From: SIG480 sp045614365
GTDB taxonomy: Bacteria; Bacillota; Clostridia; Oscillospirales; JAAYXM01
Direction: 5' to 3'
Assembly: GCA_045614365.1 (NCBI GenBank)
Contig: JAZLCV010000147.1
Span: 1-25,275 of the forward strand
Length of the DNA: 25,275 nt
In this document: positions 1 through 5,735 of the stretch, piece after piece
How positions within the stretch are numbered: the first letter of the stretch is position 1
Layout of the letters: each line of letters starts with the position of its first letter
Notes under the pieces: generated by a model
The model's input: the letters and a program-made list of their open reading frames with translations, nothing else
What the model was told of the DNA's origin: nothing
Database searches by the model: none
Translations under genes and position numbers: made by a program

Positions 1-390
1 TGCGATACATCGCAGAAGGTTGCTATCCGCTTCGGCGAAACAATCAAGAGCTACATCGCGCGTGAGGATCTTGACCAGACAACTCTTACATACATCCCGC
101 TCGCACTTGCAGGCTGGCTCCGCTATGTTCTTGCAATTGACGATAACGGCAATGCATTTGAGTGCTCACCGGATCCGATGCTCGAAACAATGCAGAATCA
201 GCTTTCCGCTGTCAAGTTCGGTGATTCATCCTCTGTTAAGGGTAACATCAACGCTATCCTTACAAATGACACACTCTTCGGTGTTGACCTTGTAAAGGTC
301 GGTCTTGCCGACAAGGTTGAGGGAATGCTTGCAGAAATGATCGCAGGTCCCGGCGCTGTCCGCGCAACACTTAAGAAATACCTCGGCTAA
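1..390 (+). CDS. Mannitol dehydrogenase-family oxidoreductase, C-terminal part (5'-truncated)
   Basis: The reading frame is open from base 1 to the TAA at 388-390, giving the last 129 residues of a protein that starts outside the window. The stretch CDTSQKVAIRFGET matches the S-Q-K-x-x-x-R-F-G motif of the C-terminal helical domain of long-chain polyol dehydrogenases (mannitol dehydrogenase, fructuronate reductase/UxuB, tagaturonate reductase). The downstream LAGWLRYVLAIDDNGNAFECSPDP is also typical of that family. These cytosolic enzymes oxidise or reduce polyols and hexuronates with NAD(P)H. The exact substrate cannot be read from this fragment. A strong hairpin follows directly, so it ends its own transcript. 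The two Gfo/Idh genes downstream suggest a shared sugar or polyol theme, but they have their own promoter. Confidence 0.85.
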   Translation, partial: CDTSQKVAIRFGETIKSYIAREDLDQTTLTYIPLALAGWLRYVLAIDDNGNAFECSPDPMLETMQNQLSAVKFGDSSSVKGNINAILTNDTLFGVDLVKVGLADKVEGMLAEMIAGPGAVRATLKKYLG

Positions 391-400
391 TGTAATTGTT

Positions 401-433
401 ATATTCCCCGCCTTCCGGCGGGGAATATTTATT
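401..433 (+). terminator. Intrinsic terminator after the polyol dehydrogenase
   Basis: A perfect 12-bp stem (401-412 with 417-428, GC-rich core CCCCGCC/GGCGGGG) has a TTCC loop and runs into TTATT. It starts 10 bases after the stop codon. Confidence 0.88.
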
Positions 434-494
434 GCTTGAATTGCATTTTCGGGCAAATGTGCAAAAAAATACATAAAAAAGGCAAAAAAATTGC

Positions 495-522
495 TTGACA
501 AATATCCTTTATATGGTATAAT
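495..522 (+). promoter_or_regulatory. Sigma-A promoter for the Gfo/Idh pair
   Basis: A TTGACA -35 (495-500) and TATAAT -10 (517-522) are separated by 16 bases. Transcription should start near 529, leaving a leader of about 93 bases before the ATG at 622. Confidence 0.85.
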
Positions 523-538
523 TGCGGTGTTAGGCGAA

Positions 539-593
539 TTCCCTGCATACCGGTATAATATCGCTATGCAGGAACCCTTATCTAAAGTAAGGG
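539..593 (+). promoter_or_regulatory. Palindromes in the leader, possible operator or RNA hairpins
   Basis: Just downstream of the predicted start are three nested or adjacent inverted repeats. CCTGCATA (542-549) pairs with TATGCAGG (565-572). ATACCGGTAT (547-556) is a CG-centred perfect palindrome. CCCTTA (575-580) pairs with TAAGGG (588-593). A CG-centred palindrome just downstream of a promoter is the usual form of a LacI-family operator, which would suit a sugar locus. An RNA hairpin in the leader is the alternative. No regulator gene is visible beside it. Confidence 0.4.
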
Positions 594-621
594 AAATATT
601 TTTGAAAGGAGCCTGAACACT

Positions 622-1698
622 ATGAAAAAATTGAACGTTGCCGTAATCGGATACGGCAGAAGCGGATGTGACATCCACTCGAGATTCTTCAAATCTGAGA
701 ACAACGACATTGTAAACGTTGTTGCAGTTGTTGAGCTCGACCCGGCTCGTGAAGCCGTTGCAAAGGCAGACTTTGGTTGCGATACATACAGCGACTACAA
801 AGCTCTCTTTGACCGCAAGGATATTGACCTTGTTGTCAACGCATCTTACTCTCATATGCACTATTCCATCACTCTTGACCTTTTAAACCATGGCTTTAAC
901 GTACTTACAGAAAAGCCGATCTGCAAGAAGGCATCTCAGCTCCAGGAGCTTATTGATGCGGCAAAGAAGAACAACGTTCTCTTCACTATCTTCCAGCAGT
1001 CACGCCTTTCTCAGTACTTTATGGAAATGGAAAGAATTATAAATTCCGGTGTTCTCGGCGAAGTCAAGCTCGTTCGTAGCCGTTTCAGTGGTTTTAGCCG
1101 CCGTTACGACTGGCAGACAGCTATCTGCCGCGATGCAGGTTGCATGAGAAACACAGGTCCGCACCCGTTTGAGCAGTGCATCTGGCTTGCAGGTACTGAT
1201 GAAATGCCGAAGAACATCTACTCCAAGCTTGAAATCTGGAACTCCGTCGGCGATGCTGAAGACTATGCATTCGCAATTCTTGAATATGAGAACGGCAAGC
1301 GCTTTGAAATTGAGATTAATCCCGCTGATCCGTTCAACGAAGGCTGGCTCTATCGCGTTTACGGTAACCGCGGTGCAATGCGCGTTTCCTCAACAAAGAT
1401 TGAATATCAGTACTACCTCGAGGAAGAGTGCCCGCAACCGAAGTTCGACATCAAGTCTCTCCACAAGGAAGACGGCTCACCATCTTACTGCCAGGATAAG
1501 ATCGAGTGGCACAAGGAGACTCTCGAGCTTAACGGCGATGCATTTGAATTCGGTACAGCAGCATATTACCACCGCCTCTACGACCACATGGTAAACGGTG
1601 GCGAGCTCTTCATCAAGCCCGAGCACATCATCCCCGAAATTGCAATATTCGAGGAAATCGAGCGTCAGAATCCTCTCACACAGACAATTTTCGAGTAA
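622..1698 (+). CDS. Gfo/Idh/MocA family oxidoreductase (first of a pair)
   Basis: This is a 358-residue NAD(P)-dependent oxidoreductase of the glucose-fructose oxidoreductase / inositol dehydrogenase family. The N-terminal Rossmann fold opens with VAVIGYGRSG (about residues 6-15), and the family E-K-P motif lies at 97-99. The segment around 177-190 (NTGPHPFEQCIWLAG) is where the catalytic histidine region of the family sits, followed by the C-terminal beta-sheet domain. Length is normal for the family. The start ATG is set by AAAGGAG at about 605-611. The next gene follows after 15 bases with its own ribosome site, so the two are co-transcribed. Such enzymes act on cyclic polyols, sugars or sugar acids. 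The substrate cannot be deduced here; the preceding polyol dehydrogenase hints at carbohydrate catabolism. Confidence 0.88.
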   Translation: MKKLNVAVIGYGRSGCDIHSRFFKSENNDIVNVVAVVELDPAREAVAKADFGCDTYSDYKALFDRKDIDLVVNASYSHMHYSITLDLLNHGFNVLTEKPICKKASQLQELIDAAKKNNVLFTIFQQSRLSQYFMEMERIINSGVLGEVKLVRSRFSGFSRRYDWQTAICRDAGCMRNTGPHPFEQCIWLAGTDEMPKNIYSKLEIWNSVGDAEDYAFAILEYENGKRFEIEINPADPFNEGWLYRVYGNRGAMRVSSTKIEYQYYLEEECPQPKFDIKSLHKEDGSPSYCQDKIEWHKETLELNGDAFEFGTAAYYHRLYDHMVNGGELFIKPEHIIPEIAIFEEIERQNPLTQTIFE

Positions 1699-1713
1699 TC
1701 GGAGGAAAATAGA

Positions 1714-2595
1714 ATGTTTAAAATTGCTATTCTCGGCACGGAAAACTCCCATGCACGTGCATTCTGTAACCTTATTTACAAGGGTTGCGCGCTCAACGGC
1801 AACGTTCCGTATGCTGATTTTGAAGTAATCGGTCTCTGCGGTGACAACGAGGATGAAAACAAGCTTCTTCAGGAAATCACCGGCGGCAAGGCTGAGATTT
1901 CAACAGACGGAGATAAGTGGGTAAACGAAGTTGATGCCGTTATGGTAACAGCTCGCCACGGTGGCAAGCACCTTGCATATGCAAGAAAGTACATAGAGGC
2001 AGGCAAGCCTGCATTTATCGACAAACCGATCACTATTGATCCGGAAGAAGCTCTTGAGCTTGTCCGCATCGCAAAGAAGAACAACGTTCCTCTCTGCGGC
2101 GGTTCTTCCCTCGGTGTTATCGAGGACACACAGAAGATGAAAACTCTCCGCAAGGCTCAGGAAGAGCCTATCTTCGGCGGTAGCGTTTCTGCACCAATCA
2201 ACATGAAAAACGACTGGGGCGATTTCTTCTTCTATTCACAGCACCTCGTTCAGATTATGACAGAGGTTTTCGGTCATAATGTTGAGTCTGTGCTTGCAGT
2301 AGGCAGAGAAAACGCTGCAACGCTTATCGCTCGTTATCCGGATTATGATGTGTCCGGCCACTACGGCACAATGGGTTACAGCGCAACAATTTATGCAAAG
2401 AGCGCAACTCACCATCAGAGCCTTTCACTTGCAAACGCATATCTCAACGAGTTCCGTCGCTTTGAACATATGGTTCGTACCGGCGGTATGCCTGAGACCT
2501 ACGAAGAGCTTATCACTCCCGTATTCATCCTCAACGCTATCAAGGAAGCAATTGATACCGGCAAGGAAGTTAAGGTCGCAAAATTCGAAATCTAA
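1714..2595 (+). CDS. Gfo/Idh/MocA family oxidoreductase (second of a pair)
   Basis: This 293-residue protein is short for the family. The N-terminal nucleotide-binding start is IAILGTENSHA (about residues 4-14), and D-K-P at 103-105 replaces the usual E-K-P. A GGAGG site at 1701-1705 fixes the ATG. It follows the first Gfo/Idh gene by 15 bases and is closed by a terminator. The two proteins are clearly different in sequence, so this is not a recent tandem duplication. They may carry out successive oxidation/reduction steps on one substrate, as such pairs often do in sugar or inositol clusters. The substrate is unknown. The atypical G-T-E-N loop in place of a glycine-rich G-x-G-x-x-G leaves cofactor binding slightly uncertain. 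Confidence 0.82.
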   Translation: MFKIAILGTENSHARAFCNLIYKGCALNGNVPYADFEVIGLCGDNEDENKLLQEITGGKAEISTDGDKWVNEVDAVMVTARHGGKHLAYARKYIEAGKPAFIDKPITIDPEEALELVRIAKKNNVPLCGGSSLGVIEDTQKMKTLRKAQEEPIFGGSVSAPINMKNDWGDFFFYSQHLVQIMTEVFGHNVESVLAVGRENAATLIARYPDYDVSGHYGTMGYSATIYAKSATHHQSLSLANAYLNEFRRFEHMVRTGGMPETYEELITPVFILNAIKEAIDTGKEVKVAKFEI

Positions 2596-2609
2596 CAGCA
2601 GTAATGCTA

Positions 2610-2637
2610 AATCAGCCGCATAAGCGGCGGATTTTCT
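2610..2637 (+). terminator. Intrinsic terminator after the Gfo/Idh pair
   Basis: GCCGC (2615-2619) pairs with GCGGC (2624-2628) around an ATAA loop, extended by AATC/GATT across one mismatch, then TTTT. Confidence 0.75.
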
Positions 2638-2666
2638 ATACTCTTTTTGCGCTTCAACTCCCCATC

Positions 2667-2800
2667 TCAGGAGATAGGTAAAAAGTTCCGGAATGAGCAA
2701 ACCGAACCCGAAGTAGTATACAGATACGTCGAGTGGTTCGGTTTGTTCATAGCAAAAAGCTTTCCTTTTTTGCGCTCCGGAGCTTTTTACCATCTCCTGA
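2667..2800. repeat. Nested inverted-repeat (cruciform) element
   Basis: Outer arms of about 25 bases (2667-2692 and 2776-2800) are inverted copies with one bulge and one mismatch. Inside them a second pair of 16-base arms (2693-2708 and 2735-2750) matches at all but one position. An innermost GTAT-ACAG-ATAC hairpin sits at 2716-2727. No convincing protein is encoded. The element lies between two convergent genes, next to but distinct from the terminator at 2800-2842. It could be a small non-autonomous mobile or palindromic repeat, or a structured 3' UTR. Confidence 0.75.
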
Positions 2801-2842
2801 AACAACAAGCGGTGTGCAAAGTTTGCACACCGCTTGTTGTTT
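2800..2842. terminator. Long bidirectional terminator between convergent genes
   Basis: A 21-bp perfect inverted repeat (2800-2820 and 2822-2842) has a single central base. It ends in TTGTTGTTTT on the + strand, with an equivalent T-rich tail on the - strand. It can stop readthrough from the Gfo/Idh pair (+) and ends the pyrophosphatase transcript (-). Confidence 0.85.
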
Positions 2843-2866
2843 TGAGGTATAATAGATAGGGGGGTA

Positions 2867-4969
2867 TCAGAATTTAAAGAGGGTGAAATTGCGGATAAGC
2901 GTTACAAGTGTGTTTGCAACGGTCGACATCATCTTGATGAAGATATCAAGCGCAACGCCTACAACGTCCTTTCTTGTGTCACCCACGGTATCACCCATAA
3001 CAGCCGCCTTGTGAGCTGCACTGCCCTTACCGTGGCCTTCTATTGCGCCGCTTTCAATGTACTTCTTCGCATTGTCAAATGCACCGCCGGAGTTGCCCAT
3101 AAAGATAGCACGCGGAATTGCGCAGACCGTTGCACCGACAAGGAGACCGCCGACGAACTCAACGCCAAAGAGGAATCCGCCTGCAATCGGAATAAGAAGA
3201 GCAAGGCAAGACGGAACAAGCATTTTACGAAGTGCCTCGCGGGCTGCCATCTCAACGCAACGGTTGTATTCCGGCTTAACTGTGCCTTCAAGCACACCGG
3301 GGACAGAAAGCTGACGGTCGCCTTCCTCTGCCATAAGACGTGCGGAATCGATTGTATTGTCTGTAAGGAGCGCGGAGAAATACTCGACAAGCGCACCACC
3401 GATAATTGCACCGGCAACAACGATAAAGCTTGCCATATTGAGAATCGGTGCTCCCGATGAGTAGTTTCCGACGTAAGCCGTGATAAGAGAAACCGTTGCA
3501 AATGCAGCAGAGCCGATTGCAAAGCCCTTACCGATAGCAGCTGTTGTGTTACCAACGGAGTCAAGCTTGTCAGTAATTACGCGAACTTCCGGTGCGAGGT
3601 GGCAAGACTCTGCAAGACCACCTGCGTTATCCGCAATGGGGCCGAATGCGTCAATCGAAACCGTGGCACCGACGAATGCAAGCATACCGAGCGCGGAAAT
3701 CGCGATACCGTATGTACCGCAAACGATGCCTGCAAGAACAAGCGCAATGCCTATAAGAAGAATCGGAGCAAGGCAGGAGCGAGAGCCGACGGCGTCGCCC
3801 TTTGTGATGACGAAGCTTTCGCCGTCCTTTGCCATTCCGGCAAGCTCCTGAGTGGGTTTAAAGTCTGCAGAGGTGTAATACTCTGTAATTGTACCGATTG
3901 CAATACCGCAGATGATACCAAGAACGCTTGAAATCCAGGGGCTCCACCAGCCGAGACGAAAATCAGCAATTTCAATATCCTTGAATATAACATAAGAAGC
4001 AACAAGACCAATGATTATTGTGAGACCTGCAGAAATCCATGTTGCGAGGTTAAGCTCACGCGAGGGATTATCGCCCATCTTGCGAATTGCCGCAAAGCCG
4101 AGACCTAAAAGACAGCCAAGAAGTCCACCGCCGGCAAGAATTATCGGGAAAATTGCAGTAGCGGAGAAAACTGCATCGCCGAGCGGTGCGAAGTTTGAAA
4201 CAGCAATCATAATAGCTGCTGCCATGGTTGCAACAAAGCTCTCAAGAAGGTCGGAGCAGTTGCCTGCGATGTCGTTTACGTTATCGCCGATAAAGTCAGC
4301 AACAACATTCGGAACGCGGCTGTCATCCTCCGGCATATCGTGGCGGATTTTTGCAAGGATATCTGCCGAGATATCAGCTGCCTTTGTGTAGTTACCACCC
4401 GCAACGCGGTTAAACATAGCAACAACGGAACAACCGAGCGAGTAGGTGGAAATTCTCATAATGGACGGATTGCAGGTAAGATTTGCAAGAAAACCTGTGC
4501 CGGTTGCATCGGCATCAACGCCGCCCCACATAAGGAGAACAGAGACAAGTCCGAACATACCGAAAGCCTGAACCGCAAGACCGGAAATGCTTCCGCCGCA
4601 GAGCGCGACCTTTACCGTTTCTCCGATGGAGAGGGATTCACGCGCACGGTTTGCCGTGCGAACATTTGCGTATGTAGCACTTCTCATGCCGAGCACGCAG
4701 ACGATGCTGCTCATTGCGGCACCCATAATGAAGGTGATACCGCTCGTCTTTTCAATAAAGAGAGAAAAGACAAGTGCGACGAGAACAACAACTATTGAAA
4801 TAGTTTTGTACTCAGTCTTCATAAATGTGGACGAACCACTGCGGATAATAGCCGCCATCTCAGCCATCTCGGCTGTGCCTTCGCTCATCTTGCGTATACG
4901 CACATAGTTGAACGCAACGTAGCAGAAGGTTAAAACGATTACTGCCAGGACAATTACATAGGGTGACAT
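2867..4969 (-). CDS. hppA: Membrane-bound ion-translocating pyrophosphatase, K+-dependent type
   Basis: This 700-residue integral membrane protein is rich in hydrophobic segments (about 16 expected for the family). It couples hydrolysis of cytosolic pyrophosphate to H+ or Na+ export. I start it at the ATG at 4969 because AGGAGG (4978-4983) lies 8 bases before it; an in-frame codon 15 residues upstream has no such site. Visible family residues are KAADISAD (196-203), PEDD (213-216), GDNVND (228-233), SDLLES (239-244), EYYTS (363-367), DNAKK (632-636) and GDTVGDTRKD (659-668). GNTTAAIGKG (473-482) has alanine where K+-independent enzymes have lysine, indicating the K+-dependent branch. Acidic and lysine ligands are kept, but neighbouring residues differ from the classic DVGAD, GDNVGD and TVGDP motifs. 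Whether it pumps H+, Na+ or both cannot be judged by eye. Confidence 0.93.
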   Translation of the reverse strand: MSPYVIVLAVIVLTFCYVAFNYVRIRKMSEGTAEMAEMAAIIRSGSSTFMKTEYKTISIVVVLVALVFSLFIEKTSGITFIMGAAMSSIVCVLGMRSATYANVRTANRARESLSIGETVKVALCGGSISGLAVQAFGMFGLVSVLLMWGGVDADATGTGFLANLTCNPSIMRISTYSLGCSVVAMFNRVAGGNYTKAADISADILAKIRHDMPEDDSRVPNVVADFIGDNVNDIAGNCSDLLESFVATMAAAIMIAVSNFAPLGDAVFSATAIFPIILAGGGLLGCLLGLGFAAIRKMGDNPSRELNLATWISAGLTIIIGLVASYVIFKDIEIADFRLGWWSPWISSVLGIICGIAIGTITEYYTSADFKPTQELAGMAKDGESFVITKGDAVGSRSCLAPILLIGIALVLAGIVCGTYGIAISALGMLAFVGATVSIDAFGPIADNAGGLAESCHLAPEVRVITDKLDSVGNTTAAIGKGFAIGSAAFATVSLITAYVGNYSSGAPILNMASFIVVAGAIIGGALVEYFSALLTDNTIDSARLMAEEGDRQLSVPGVLEGTVKPEYNRCVEMAAREALRKMLVPSCLALLIPIAGGFLFGVEFVGGLLVGATVCAIPRAIFMGNSGGAFDNAKKYIESGAIEGHGKGSAAHKAAVMGDTVGDTRKDVVGVALDIFIKMMSTVANTLVTLIRNFTLFKF

Positions 4970-5040
4970 AGACTTTGCCTCCTGATTAAATTTAATATAT
5001 GTATATTCCCACAAAAAGGAAATATTACATTTTCCAATAT

Positions 5041-5069
5041 ATTATACAATAAAGTTACAAAAAACGCAA
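5041..5069 (-). promoter_or_regulatory. Sigma-A promoter of the pyrophosphatase gene
   Basis: On the minus strand TTGCGT (5064-5069) and TATAAT (5041-5046) are 17 bases apart, giving a leader of roughly 65 bases. Confidence 0.6.
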
Positions 5070-5131
5070 CAATCGTTAAAAAATAAACACCTTTTGTTAA
5101 AAACCCGACAATTTATTGATAAAAACTTAAC

Positions 5132-5161
5132 AAAAAAACGAACCTCCTCTTTATGAGGAAG
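5132..5161 (-). terminator. Intrinsic terminator of the 84-residue protein gene
   Basis: On the minus strand CTTCCTC (5161-5155) pairs with GAGGAGG (5149-5143) around a 5-base loop, followed within a few bases by a run of seven T (5138-5132). Confidence 0.75.
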
Positions 5162-5172
5162 CCCGCGCAAAT

Positions 5173-5427
5173 CTATTTTCCAAACGTTTCCAATATGTAT
5201 TCTGTTCCGAATCGCACGCCTGTTTCAAATGCGCGCTCAGCCGCTATTGCATCAAGAGCAATGCTAAGCTCGGAATACTCTTCAAACAACGCCGTCTGCT
5301 CACTCGAAAGACTTGCCAAAAGCCTTTCCTGACATTCCATCGTCTTTTCTGCAAGCTCAATTTCTTCTCCCGTTCTTTTACATGGTTGTTGCGACAAATG
5401 TGAATTCCAAAGGTCTTTTATCACCAT
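5173..5427 (-). CDS. Small helical protein of unknown function (84 aa, possibly DUF6809-like)
   Basis: A clear GGAGG site (about 9 bases upstream of the ATG at 5427) and a terminator directly after the stop support a real gene. The protein is hydrophilic and rich in Glu, Leu and Ala. Its likely long helix carries the segment ASLSSEQTALFEEYSELSIA and ends with a conserved-looking FETGVRFGTEYILETF. This layout resembles small clostridial proteins annotated as DUF6809, often found near mobile or accessory regions, but that match is from memory. There is no signal peptide, membrane segment or DNA-binding motif. No promoter is evident between it and the upstream hairpin terminator at 5482-5504, so it is probably expressed by readthrough from the structured leader. 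Its job is unknown; the leader suggests conditional expression. Confidence 0.72.
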   Translation of the reverse strand: MVIKDLWNSHLSQQPCKRTGEEIELAEKTMECQERLLASLSSEQTALFEEYSELSIALDAIAAERAFETGVRFGTEYILETFGK

Positions 5428-5475
5428 TGTGTAATCCTCCGTTGTTTTTATTTTTGCAATGCGTTTTTACATAAT

Positions 5476-5504
5476 AAAAAAGCGCACAACCAAAGGTCAT
5501 GCGC
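5476..5504 (-). terminator. Intrinsic terminator/attenuator ending the structured RNA
   Basis: On the minus strand GCGCATGACC (5504-5495) pairs with GGTTGTGCGC (5491-5482) with two G-U pairs around a TTT loop, followed by six T (5481-5476). It lies about 50 bases upstream of the 84-residue gene. Confidence 0.8.
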
Positions 5505-5638
5505 CGAAAAACACATGCTTTGATTTGTTGCAACACAAAACCAATTTCCAGCAAAAAGTACGTGGATGAGCATGCGTCTTTACCAGTATTGGTAAAAACC
5601 CACGCGACTTATTACTAGAAATATTTGGTTTGTGTTGC
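5476..5638 (-). ncRNA. Structured leader or small RNA of about 163 nt, unrecognised
   Basis: Transcription from the promoter at 5645-5673 should begin at about 5638, exactly where the structure begins. GCAACACAAA (5638-5629 on the minus strand) pairs with TTTGTGTTGC (5539-5530). Pairing continues inward with small bulges: CCAA/TTGG, TTTCTAG/CTGGAAA, and AAGT plus CGTGG with CCACG plus ACTT. The tip holds the hairpin TTTACCA-ATAC-TGGTAAA (5596-5579). A single-stranded linker then leads to the intrinsic terminator at 5482-5504. The layout (promoter, folded domain, terminator, then an open reading frame without its own promoter) is that of a cis-regulatory attenuator. A free-standing small RNA is the alternative. 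I do not recognise it as a known riboswitch class. Confidence 0.6.
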
Positions 5639-5644
5639 TTTTAC

Positions 5645-5673
5645 AGTATAACACAAACTTCAGCTTTTGTAAA
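5645..5673 (-). promoter_or_regulatory. Promoter of the structured RNA / 84-residue gene unit
   Basis: On the minus strand TTTACA (5673-5668) and TATACT (5650-5645) are 17 bases apart, with a TGT extended -10 triplet. The predicted start coincides with the first paired base of the RNA. Confidence 0.7.
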
Positions 5674-5676
5674 GGA

Positions 5677-5705
5677 AAACAGCGCGGAAATCCTCCGCGC
5701 CGTTT
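5677..5705 (-). terminator. Terminator of the SLH repeat protein gene
   Basis: GCGCGGA (5682-5688) pairs with TCCGCGC (5694-5700), extended by AAAC/GTTT across one mismatch. On the minus strand it runs into TTTTCCTTT about 30 bases beyond the stop codon. Confidence 0.8.
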
Positions 5706-5735
5706 CCCTCTATTCGGGGTGGAAATGAATTTATC

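Noticed and set aside
226..861. A 211-codon minus-strand frame across the first terminator and promoter
   Set aside because: It runs through a terminator hairpin and two real genes on the other strand, with no family resemblance.
2425..2808. A 127-codon minus-strand frame through the cruciform element
   Set aside because: It spans the inverted repeats and the end of a real + strand gene; the composition follows the repeats.
5530..5638. Simple MITE or insertion-sequence remnant
   Set aside because: Not excluded, but there is no clear target duplication, and the promoter and terminator fit a transcribed RNA better.
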